A DNA stretch of 64,000 nucleotides from Gnetum montanum (lineage: Eukaryota; Streptophyta; Gnetopsida; Gnetales; Gnetaceae): positions 643,159-707,158 of the forward strand of contig MNCI01004529.1 in assembly GCA_015680685.1 (NCBI GenBank). Reading direction: 5' to 3'. The notes under the pieces were generated by a model. It was not told the origin of the DNA. It did no database searches and saw nothing but the letters and a program-made list of their open reading frames with translations. The position numbers were made by a program, and so were the translations under genes. Numbering within the stretch: the stretch's first letter is position 1; each line of letters opens with the position of its first letter. Positions 48,142-58,349 of the stretch are shown here, in pieces.

Positions 48142-50255
48142 TTGCAATTAAACATAACCACCCATTAGACTATGCATAAGTAGCTCAAAATGGTCCTTAT
48201 ACACCTTCTCCATTCGACTAAGTTATGTTGTTGGCACATGCATTCCATTAAATCCCCCAAAGTGTTAATTCATGGGTTAGAGCCAAAAAGGACGAGGGAT
48301 GAGTTGGAGTTTAAATGGTTGTTTTCATTTCTTCCCTTAGAGGTGGGAAGTCTTAATTAACTAATTAATTAATTAATTACACATCAGCTTCACCCCCCAC
48401 AACTGAGAGCATACCTCTAGTTGCTTAAAAGGACAAGGATCAGTTGATGTGGACGTGCGATGGAATGTAGGTGCTTGGGAAGAAGTTGGGTAGAAAAAAT
48501 TGCAAAATCTCCCCCCAATTTGTTTGCAAAATGGTGAAATTTAAAAGCACAATGGGCATATATATAGGGGTTGGGTGCTGCATCGATGGGGCTGCGTATA
48601 CGTAGGGGGCTACGTATACGGGGCCCCATATACGCAGGGGGTTGCACCCATTGACCAGCATTGACCAACCTAGAAAAAGCCTGAAAAAATGAATTTAAAA
48701 CATCAAATTGGGGCAGTTGAAGAGCATGAGAGGCCCGGAACATAGCTGAGGACAAAAGGAAGGGAATCAAGCTAGAAAGAGAGTCACAAGTAGGAGAACG
48801 TGGTGAGAAAGGACTTCGCGGGAAAGAAATTGAGCGATGAATAACATGGAAAGAAGCCACCAATAAACCAAGAGGATGGGAAACTAACAAATGGCACCGA
48901 GAATATGCAAGTAGGTCCTCCCCATAACAGGTGGTAGCCTTCATAGCCCTTGCATGTCCCCAACACTAGGGTGATCGCGAGTTAATACACCCATCCAGGA
49001 GAACTTGTCGCAGCATGAGAAGTTCAAAGGAATCACAACAAACGATTAAAACATAAGACCGGCAGTGAGGTGAGTCATGGAGAGAAATGGGTGAAGAGAG
49101 AGAGGAGTGAGATTGGAATTCCAATTATCGATCATGTGAAGCCCCATGTGAAGTTGTGGTTAAGTGACCCGATAGGACCTTGTCTGAGTTCAGACCCAAA
49201 ACCATCCACATCCAGTGCAGCAACATGTAAAGACTTGTTCACCCCCCAAGTGAACAAGAATGCACCTGGAGAGAACCACCACTCCAACAAATGTGAGAGG
49301 AAGGAAGTGAAATGGGACCAAGTTAGAGGGGATGAAGGGAGTCCCATAACTAATGCTTGTGGCCAGTGAGAGGCGGTATAAGGGGTGTGCTTTGAATTCC
49401 CACATGGTTAAGAGTTTATTCTTAGGTTTTCTTTTATTTTGTGGATCCACACCATGCAAGGACCCATGCTTATGTGCATGAATTTAACCAAGGGGTGTGC
49501 TTTGAATGCTCATGTTTTTTTGTGTTTTTTTTTGAATTTTGGTGAGGACCACACCATGCAAGGTCAAACTACTAAGGAAATTCCTTGTGGAGAGGAACTT
49601 GGAGTGGGAAGAAATCCATAAGGGCACTCCTGCCACCCAATGGGTAGGAGAGGATGAAGAATGTTGCATTCCCCTTGAAGTCACACCTGATTCAAACCAT
49701 TAGGTCATCCTTGAGTTGAAGAACTACACAAGTCACACATTAATTATAATGTTTTTAGGTGAAACGGGGTTGCACGTTTCCAAGAGTTGGAAAACCATGG
49801 AGTGGATGAATGGGTAGATGACATGGACTCATTGCCAATATTATGAGGTGAAAGAAGATGCAGAAACCAAGAAAAACCATGCAAGGACAGAAGCCAGGTA
49901 AAATAAGTGGCTATTTTTAGTGACCCATTGCAACAAACACCATCCATGCCAAACTTGATGACGATAAGATGGCTGATTAGCGATCACGTGAAAATGAAAC
50001 ACACACATACGTATAAATAAAAAACAACAAAGAAATGGAAAAATAATTAAATAAAGGAAAAAATTAACAAGAATTCGTAAACGTATGAATGATATTGAAA
50101 AATAAAAAAGTGTAAAACAAAAAATTCCAAAAATAGTGAGGAGCGTAGTGGAATGGATCAGCATGGAAGACGGTCTCCCCCACAACTGGGTGGAAAGGAG
50201 GAGACATGCAAGATGGAGCGAGGTTGTCCCGGTGATGATGAGGTGGTAGCATTGG
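48142..50255 (-). promoter_or_regulatory. Post-pol leader of element D with U3-like internal promoter and ORF3 intron
   Basis: Non-coding and homologous to the leaders of A and C. At 48555-48648 the minus strand carries GC-rich repeats (two perfect CGTATACG palindromes, GGGGCCCC, GCATCGATG) directly upstream of CCCCTATATATATGCCC, a TATA box about 425 nt before the ORF3 ATG. The same words, including GGTGCTGCAT and ATCGATGGGGC, are found in U3 of the 5' LTR. A splice donor CTAGAG|GTATGC lies at 48414-48413. The expected acceptor before the ATG reads GCAA|ATG instead of ACAG|ATG, so it is damaged. Confidence 0.55.
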
Positions 50256-50507
50256 TAAAGTGGGGCTCTTGGAAAGGTTTGAGTTCCAAAGCTCTTGTTT
50301 GAAGCTTTTAGGGATGTGCAACTTTCCCTAGTCACCATGGTCATCAACAATGGACATTTGTTGATGAACCTCTTCCAAATGTTCCATGCTTTCTATGTGG
50401 GTGCTTACAGGCTCCTTAGATGGTTCCATGCATAGAAAATTGTTAGCAGGATCAGTGGTTAGCCACTGGGTGTCTTCTTGAGTTGTGGCTACTGTGTACA
50501 GGCATTG

Positions 50508-50981
50508 CTAGACTTGCGATTCTTCAATACACTGACTGCGTGCTTGAATGGATGCCTGCTTGGTGGACCATAGTTGTTGGACACAGTTGCACCTGGAGTC
50601 ACTATACACAATGCATAGAATGCGCTTCTTCTCGATCGTTCCAAAAAGATTTTCCTTTAAAATTTCAAGGAAAACATCTCGGAGTCCTAGTCTTGCATCG
50701 ATCGTGCTCAACCAGGCCTTTCCCATTATGATTGGGAAGTTCCCCTTGCAATTTTCAACACTGATGACAAGGAAATTAGTAGAATAGGACCATGCACAAA
50801 TGGTGGTCACAATGTCCTTAACCACTCCTAAGGGAACAATGATGGACTGGTCTACTAGTTCAAGCCTAATTTTGCTCTTCTTTAATGGGGGAAGGTTCCA
50901 ATTCTTGTACATATCATATGAGATCAAATTGACTCTTGAACTTGAATCTAGAAGGGCTTTACATGGCTCATTTCTTGCCAT
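50508..50981 (-). pseudogene. Protease of element D
   Basis: A continuous 157-codon frame: EPCKALLDSSSRVNLISYDM (active site D-S-S), YKNWNLPPLKKSKIRLELVD, IIVPLGVVKDIVTTICAW and FPIIMGKAWLSTIDARLG. It keeps the full protease length without stops, but the Gly of the DSG/DTG motif is Ser, so activity is doubtful. Confidence 0.8.
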
Positions 50982-51646
50982 TTGAAGATAGATGAGGGGG
51001 CTTCTTGGATCAGTTAATTTCTAGGGAAGGTGACCTGCCTTTATCCAGTCAGTCACTGCATGTGTTAGCATGAACATTTGTATGTTGGAGGGCGTTTGAT
51101 TTGAAGGTTGCTCGAGAGGTGGAACCATGGAGGTGGTTTGAGGTTCAAAGGCACTAGCCACAGGTGGGTGTGAGGGTGTGTGTACATTATTAGGCTGGAA
51201 GAAGGGATGTTTTTGTGGCTTGGCTTCTGGTCCACTCGGCTGAGGAGCCAGCTATAGGTTGACAACCCTCGTAGCATTGCATTGCTATGGCTGTGGTGAA
51301 ATTTCCCCCTACATAGGTGGAGTGGGTGGTAGTTGAGTGGGGTGTTATTGAGTAGGGATGGTAGGAGAAGATGATGAAGGATAGTAAAGATGTGGGATTT
51401 CCCCCTGGGTGATGAAGATTGTGGTTAGAAATATTCTGGGGGCTGGTAATAATTCTGAGATGTGGTGTGACTGAAAGAGTCCCGTGGAGAGACTGGTTGC
51501 TGAACGTAGTACCCATAGGGATCTAGCTATCGGTAAGGGTATTGCTACCTTGGAGGTGGCATTCCCCACGCTTGTGGGTGTTGCCATTGCTGGAAGTGTT
51601 CATAAGGTTGCGGTGGAGCATCACTTGGATAATATCCTTGTTGCTG

Positions 51647-53566
51647 CTAGTGGAACTGCCTGGGATTGCCTTGTGGGTAAGGCAACCTTCGGGGTGTTTG
51701 CCGCCTTGCCAGGTGAGGGTTCAACACATACACCCCAAACTCTTGTATATGTGACACCACGGGACAACACCCTTTAGGGTGTTCATATTGGCATATGTCA
51801 CATTTTTCATCCTTCTCTGTGTCAAAGTCTGCAACCTGTTTAGCTATAGCAACTTTACCCTTACCCCTATGGTGGGCACATTTAGCTTCCTTCTTCCTAC
51901 GTCGATCACGTTCATTACCTTGTTCTCTAGACTCTTCTGCAATTTTCACAACTCTTTGGAATCTTTCATTTAAAGAGTCCCACATCTTATCAACCTTTGC
52001 CAATATTTCAGATGTAAACTTTTGTAAGGGTAAGGTTTTTCAGTTCATTGTTGCTTCCAGTGGTGATTCCTCCTCATCTTCGCAAAACTGGACTTCCCTC
52101 TTTCTGATGGAAGGATCCCGGTTAAACTCCTTTGCACTCTCCTTCTTTCTTAGTTCCCCCTCTTCTTTGGCCACTTGCTCAATTAGGCGCTACAGTTGAT
52201 GGACCCTTAGTTCTGATAATCATCCCTCGGTGTACATGCCAAGGGTCTTTCTTGTTTCAAAGCAGAGCCCATCAATGATATGGCGAAGTTGTGCCTGCTG
52301 AGAGTAACTATGACCAGGGCATCGATGTAATAATGAATAGTACTTGCTCATGGCTGCATCCAAGGGTTCATGATTACCTTGCTTCCACCCTTGGATTTGA
52401 CATCTCAAATTCGCCACTCTGGAGTAGGTTTGATACTTATCATTGAAGATCTCAAGCATCGTACTCCATCTTCTGATTGATTCTGGTTCCAAAGACCGGT
52501 ACCAACTTTCTGCTTCCTTGATGAGTGTGCGAGGGAATAGCTTAAGCTTTTGCCAATCATTATCAATATTCTTTAGGGTGCAAACATTATGGAATGCTTG
52601 CAAGTGAGTTTGCGGATCATAATTATATCCCCCTTCAAACCTGGGGATGTTGTTCATATCAATGCGTTTGATTCGGCTATCCTTCAAGTGCCTACTAGGG
52701 ATCTAAACTACCTCGGTGATATGGAGCATGCTCCAAGTAGCCAACAATGGCTTATTTGATTCATAGTCTTACTAAGCACCATGGTGTCTATGAAGATTCC
52801 GGCTGCCCCTCCTTTCATGACGGTGAGGCTCACGCGATTGGTCATGTGCTTCCTGACGTTGTTCCTTTTAGCCCTTACGACCACCACCACCTTGCTTCTT
52901 TCTACCATGGTTATGATCAAACTCTGAACTGGATGAAGGTAGTGGGTAGCGAGAGGATGGAGAAGAGGGAGAGGGATTGTCACCACCCTAGTGGTGATCT
53001 CCCCCTCTACTCTGGTGGTGACCATGATCTTCCTATCCATCCTTGCTTGTGTTGTGACCTTTCTCACGTGAATCTCCATTGTCTTGGGGGTCCCAGTCAC
53101 TTGCTTTCTTGTTCTGGATGATGGACTAGATGACCTGATGTCCCAGAGGAAGTTTGGTTGCATGGGAATCGTGAAAGATGGGATCCCCATCTTCTTGCAG
53201 CCTTTGCAAGAAAAAGATGCTATTGAATTATTTTCCCTTCATGTATTCATACTGTTCTGCCTGCTGCTGATCTTGTACCTACTGGGCCTTAGTGGGACGA
53301 TAGTCCCAGTAGTCATGATCCTCCATGACGTACTCCACACCACGGTCCTAGATGCCTAGTTTGACAAGATTGTGAAACAGCATTCCAGGGGCCAATCGAT
53401 CAGGCGGTAGTATGATGTTGCCTTCCATGTCCTGCCATTATGAATGTTTATCCTGGTGTAGGATGAAGGTGAAGTCGGGGACATATTCATTTGGATGCTT
53501 GTATACCACCCAACATTCTTGTGGCATCAGTGGGTTGGATCCATCTCTCCTATGAGAAGAAGACAT
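51647..53566 (-). pseudogene. gag of element D
   Basis: Starts ATG at 53566 (MSSSHRRDGSNPLMP). An N-terminal domain and an Arg/Ser/Asp/His-rich linker (53190-52708) precede the gag core in the open frame 52687-52220 (FEGGYNYDPQTHLQAFHNVC, AESWYRSL, EIFNDKYQTYSRV, IDGLCFETRKTLG). The frame 52003-51647 carries a Lys/Arg-rich stretch and the zinc knuckle CDICQYEHPKGCC. Only a few stops separate the pieces, fewer than in A or C. Confidence 0.8.
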
Positions 53567-53710
53567 ATTGGATATTAGATAATCCATTTAATCGGTGTAC
53601 TTTACCTTTTCTTAGTCCACCTAGCATGTGTAAATTTTACTATCCTGGGTCTATTCCAATGATGTGAATAATAAGTTTGCTAAGGTTAATTGGCACATGT
53701 AAGACTAATA

Positions 53711-53730
53711 GTCCTCGACAACAGTGCCAA
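53711..53730 (-). other. Primer binding site of element D, tRNA-Asp type
   Basis: TTGGCACTGTTGTCGAGGAC lies immediately inside the 5' LTR. Compared with TTGGCGCCGTTGCCGGGGAT, nearly all differences are transitions at CpG or CpC positions. Confidence 0.85.
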
Positions 53731-54632
53731 TGATGAGTGGCGAGGTACTCCTACACTCAACCATATGAATACGACTATTGAAGCACGATCTGGTTGAACT
53801 CCGTGGACAGGCTAGTTGTGGTATCTAGATAGTTACAAGTTGATCACAGTTTGTTATCTTTCCACCTGGACTAGTATTTGCTTTGCCACGTATGGTTTAG
53901 TCTAGAGTGAGGTGTATGATGTGATCCTAAACTAGTGCTACTCCTAGAGACAATGGAACACAATCTTGATTGAGCTAATGAGTAATAGGAAATGAAGTCT
54001 AAGCTAACCTATGTGCGATGAGCATCCATTTCTTAATCATCCGTACACATCTTGGACCTCGTGCACGACTACTTCTAGGATTACCAAGCATAGATCCTAG
54101 GTACGCTACTGGGTTACCAAGTAGTCACACTTAAATGCTCGTGATTAAGTTGTACTCATTCCGCATTTAACAACAGGAATAGTAAATGATGATAAAGAAA
54201 TATTAGCTAAGAAAAAAATAAATAACAATAACAATTAACAATAATAATTAAACAATTAAATCTAAGTGAATGCTATAATGATGAAGTAATCTTGATCTTT
54301 ATTTCTGGTCATGTGCACGTCCAAGTACGTCACACTCAAACATAGGTGCCGTATAATTACAAGCATCACACTGCAGGCATGCACTAGGAAAATATTCTAA
54401 TTCCTACAGAAAAAAATGCAAGGGCTTTGCTATAACTACTAGAAAGATACCTAAGAGAGGCAGAAGCCATTTTATTTATAGGCTGAAATAGGTGCTGCAT
54501 AAATGGGGCCACATCGACACATGAAGGGATGCATCGATGGGGCCATGTATAGGGGGCCGCGTCGACGCGGCCACATATACGGTGTCCCATATATGTGGCC
54601 TAGTAAATGCATTGACCATTGACACTTCATCA
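53731..54632 (-). repeat. 5' LTR of element D
   Basis: 902 bp, same ends as 44157-45009. About 50 bp longer in U3 because of an extra repeat block that contains the perfect palindrome GGCCGCGTCGACGCGGCC (54555-54572). Confidence 0.9.
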
Positions 54633-54679
54633 ATGACCCTACTTCTTCCTCATCCTCTGCTACATCATTTGAAAGCCAT

Positions 54680-55230
54680 TCAAACCAAATGCCTCCCAAA
54701 GTATATATTGTCATGTTGACCCATGTGGTCATTGATTGGATCAAGGTTGGTCACCTTTCCAAAAAAAGAGCTACTCCTAGAAGTCTTCTAATTTACTTAC
54801 AAATCATTGCGAATGAGCCTTATAAGGCTCTTTCAGACTTAGGTTTTGGTATGAATTTGATCTCCCATGAAATGTACAAAGCCTGGAACCTACCTCCTCT
54901 CAAGAAGAGAAACATTGATCTTGAGTTGGTGGATTAATCCATCATTGTTCCCTTGGGATTGGTGGAGGACATTGTGATCATTGTTTATGGATGGTTCTAT
55001 CCTATTGACTTTTTGGTGATTCATGTAGATAATTGTAAGGGGAAATTTTAAAATAATCATGGGAAGGACTTGGCTAAGCATAATAGATGCATAGCTGGGG
55101 ATCAGAGATCTCTCCTTGGAAATTTCTAAGAAATTTGATTCTGAAAAGATTGAGAGGAAGCATGTTCTATGTATCATGTATAGTAACACAAGGTGCAACT
55201 ATGTGCAAAAATTATGAACTGTAAAAAGTA
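54680..55230 (+). pseudogene. Protease of element C
   Basis: Continuation of C after the D insertion. EPYKALSDLGFGMNLISHEM holds the active site as D-L-G. Then follow YKAWNLPPLKKRNIDLELVD and, after a stop and a frameshift, IIMGRTWLSIIDA. Confidence 0.75.
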
Positions 55231-55400
55231 CATCAATTAGACCATGTAGACAGTGTGTCGATGTGAAAGAAATTTAAAGGTGCATGTACATAGTAGCCAT
55301 AAAATAAGAGGACACCTAGTGGCTAACAACTAAACTTAATAGTAGCTCAACTCTCTACATGGAATAGACTTAGAGCCTTACAAGTGCCTACATTGAAGAC

Positions 55401-56960
55401 ATGGATGAGATGGAGCAAATCCATCACCAACTCTTTGATGAACCTAATAATACCAATTGGGGAGAGTTGGAAATCCTTAAAAGTTTTAAACAGGAGCCCC
55501 TTGAGTTGAAAACTCTATTAGTAGGAATGAAGTATGCTTTTCTAAAAAATGACAAGCTAGTTATTATCAATGCCAATCTTGCTCTTGCATAGAAAAATAA
55601 ACTATTGGAGGTGATCAACACATGGCCAACAATCTTTGCTTGGTCATATCCTAAATTGACTTGAATTGATCCTAGGATATGCTAGCATCGCATCTACATA
55701 GATCCTTCCACTAAGCCAAAGAGGTAGTCGTAGTAGCAACTGAATCCTAAACTAAAGCAAATCATGACTGTGGAGATTAAACAACTCCTCAAGGTGGGGT
55801 TCATCTATCCTATTGTGGATAGTGAGTGGATTAGCCCACTTGTGATAGTATCAAAGAAAGGTGAGAAATGAAAGGTCTACGTCAATTTTAGGCTATTAAA
55901 TATGGCAATATATAGAGATCATTTTCCATTGCCATTTGTGAACGAAGTGTTAGATATCATTTTTGCACATTGCTACTATAGCTTCTTGGATGCTTATGGT
56001 GGATGTAACCAAATTCAAATAGCACTAGAGGATTAGGCCAAAATCACATTTCCTAGGGGACTTTTGCATAGAGAAAGATGTCATTTGGCCTAAGTAATGT
56101 CCTTGCCACATATCAATGCCTTGTCTTGAGCATTTTCCAATAGTAGATTAGTAGTGAGGTGGAAGTATTCACGAATGACTTCTCCACCTATGAGGCTACA
56201 TTTGAGCAAGCCTTGGACTATCTTGAGCAAGTGTTAAAAAGCTGTGTGAAGACAAACCTTATGTTTAACTAGTAGAAAAGCCACTTGATGATCCATGAAG
56301 GCATTGTATTGGGGCACCAAATCTTAGAGAAAGGGATTGAGGTGTATCTTGAAAAAATAAGGGTCATCCAAGGAATTACTAGATAGTCTAAAACCATTAA
56401 ATATGTAAGGTGATTCCTTGGAAACACTAGCTACTATTGACAATTCATTGAGATTTTCTCTAAGAATGCTAAACCATTGGTGAAGTTGATAAAGGAGGAT
56501 GCTACATTTGTCTAGACCAAGGAATGTGAATGAGCATTCCAATAGCTCAAAGAGAAGCTTGTGAAAACTCCAATTTTACTAGCACCTAATTGGTCTAGGC
56601 CCTTTCACATCATGGTAGATGCTTCCAATTGTGCTTTGGGGGTTGTGATCATATAGTTGGACAATCAAAAATGTCCTTACTACATCAATTGTGAAAATAG
56701 AGGCATTGTGGGTGTACAGCTGAACTACACCACAACAAAAAAAGAATTGATGACAATGGTGTTCGCATTGGAGAAATTTAGGTACTATGTGCTTGGATAC
56801 AAGGTGTTTGTGTAATTCAATTCCCATTGAATAAAATAATAGTGAGCCCCCATGTCCTACAATGATTGGTGATCTTGCAAGAATTTGATCTTACAATGCT
56901 AGATCAAAAGGAAACGAGAACATGGTTGCTGACCACTTGTATTAGTTGTAATGGGACAAT
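55401..56960 (+). pseudogene. RT and RNase H of element C
   Basis: A linker (ELEILKSFKQEPLELKTLL) is followed by RT pieces: VGFIYPIVDSEWISPLVIV, VYVNFRLLNMAIYRDHFPL, YSFLDAYGGCNQIQIALED, KMSFGLSNVLATYQCLVL. The catalytic box reads VFTNDFSTYE (near 56165-56190), with Asn for the first Asp. RNase H has MVDASNCALGVVI and TTKKELMTMVFALEKFRYYV. Dead by stops. Confidence 0.75.
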
Positions 56961-57169
56961 AAGAGGAGGAGAGCCCACTTTTAGATCAGTTCCCTGATAA
57001 ACTCCTCTTTGCCATGGCTATAACTAAACAAATGTCCAATAAAACCAACTAGTACAATATCATTATTACCTATCTTCTCACTTAGGAGAAGCCACAGGAT
57101 TGGGACAACATGCAGAAATAACAATTTCTTCACCAAGCAAAACTCTTCATGGAAATTAATGGATACCTT

Positions 57170-58340
57170 TACAAGGTGGCATCAATGACATTGTTCATTG
57201 GTATGTACTTGATGCTGATCAATTGTGTGTGCTTCAAGATGCTCATGAGGGCCCTTGTGAGGGCCACTATGCTAGAAGACACATGAGCATTAAGATCCTT
57301 ATGATAGGGTATTATTGACCAACACTTTTCAGGGATGCTCACCACTTCATCTACTCTTGTGAATGCTACCAATGTGATGGTGAAATTACCACTTGTATGG
57401 AGGAACCTTAGTAGTGGATCTAATCACTGGAGCCCTTTGATATATGGGGCATTGACTTCATGGGTTCTATGACATCCATGTGGAATAGAAATGCGTACAT
57501 CATAGTCATTGTTACGTATTGTATGAAATGGATAGAAGCTACAACTATCACCAATTGCACATCTTTTGCAGTTGCTTGATTTGTACAATAATATGTTGTA
57601 AATATGTTTGGGGTGCCACATGCACTTATTTCTAATAATGGTACTCATTTCCTAGGCACTAAATGTCAAAATATCATGCAATGATTGGGGGTGGAACATA
57701 AATTAACAACACCCTGCCACTCCCAAGCCAATGGTCAAGTTGAGGTTATGAATAGGGAGATAATGAAAATAATAACAACAATCATTAGTAAATATAGAAG
57801 GGATTGAAGCATGAAACTAAATGATGCCCTTTGGCCCTACAACTCCACTTGGACACTTCCTATTGGCTACTCTTCCTATGAGCTTGTGCATAGGAAATTA
57901 CCAACTCTTCCAATTTAAATAGAGCTCCATACATTATCAACAGCTTGTGACCTTGACCTTGACCTAAGTTTAGCACAAAAAAATATTGATGAACTTGAAC
58001 TTGCTAGGCAAAAACTGATTGGTAGCCCTATCATCTAATAAGTTACACAAGGCATTCAACAAATAACACCATGATCTTAGAATAAGGAAAGTAAAATTTC
58101 AACTGGGAGATAAGGTCCTCTATTGGAACCCCACACATGTACCATAAAGAACCAAGTTCCAAACATTATGAGAGGGGCCTTATATTATCTACAAAACCTT
58201 TTCTTCTAGGGCCATGTTAATCTACAAACTTGAGAGCCCAAACAAGAAATTTCTCATCAACATGCAACAACTCAAACCTTTCCAGCTAATGACCAAAATA
58301 CCTCAACAAATAGACATGAACACTCAATTTTTCAGAACTT
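57170..58340 (+). pseudogene. Integrase of element C
   Basis: The zinc region (DAHHFIYSCECYQCDG in a shifted frame, 57320-57390) precedes the catalytic core: IDFMGSM and IVIVTYCMKWIEATT (about 57450-57540), then SNNGTHFLG near 57620-57650 (normally DNG), then TTPCHSQANGQVEVMNRE near 57700-57760. It ends before the CATGGGGGAAATGG motif at 58350. Confidence 0.7.
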
Positions 58341-58349
58341 CTCCTTCCA

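Larger units (their letters stand above)
44157..54632 (-). mobile_element. Ty3/gypsy element D, pol-less, nested in C
   Basis: Minus-strand element of 10.5 kb: 5' LTR 54632-53731, PBS 53730-53711, gag from 53566, protease 50981-50508, post-pol leader, ORF3 48141-45258, PPT-like GTCGTGGGGATA and 3' LTR 45009-44157. Flanks are ATGAT and ATGAC, a 5-bp target duplication with one change. Left and right flanks are consecutive parts of the gag-protease junction of C. RT, RNase H and integrase are absent: sequence matching C near 55505 joins sequence matching C near 58266. It is a non-autonomous relative of A and C and the least decayed of the three. Confidence 0.9.

Noticed and set aside
47775-48179. 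134-codon plus-strand frame
   Set aside because: It is antisense to the start of ORF3; its repeats mirror the ORF3 tandem unit.
48417-48944. 175-codon minus-strand frame in element D
   Set aside because: It lies across the internal promoter and leader. The homologous leaders of A and C have no open frame, so it is probably chance in a GC-richer stretch.
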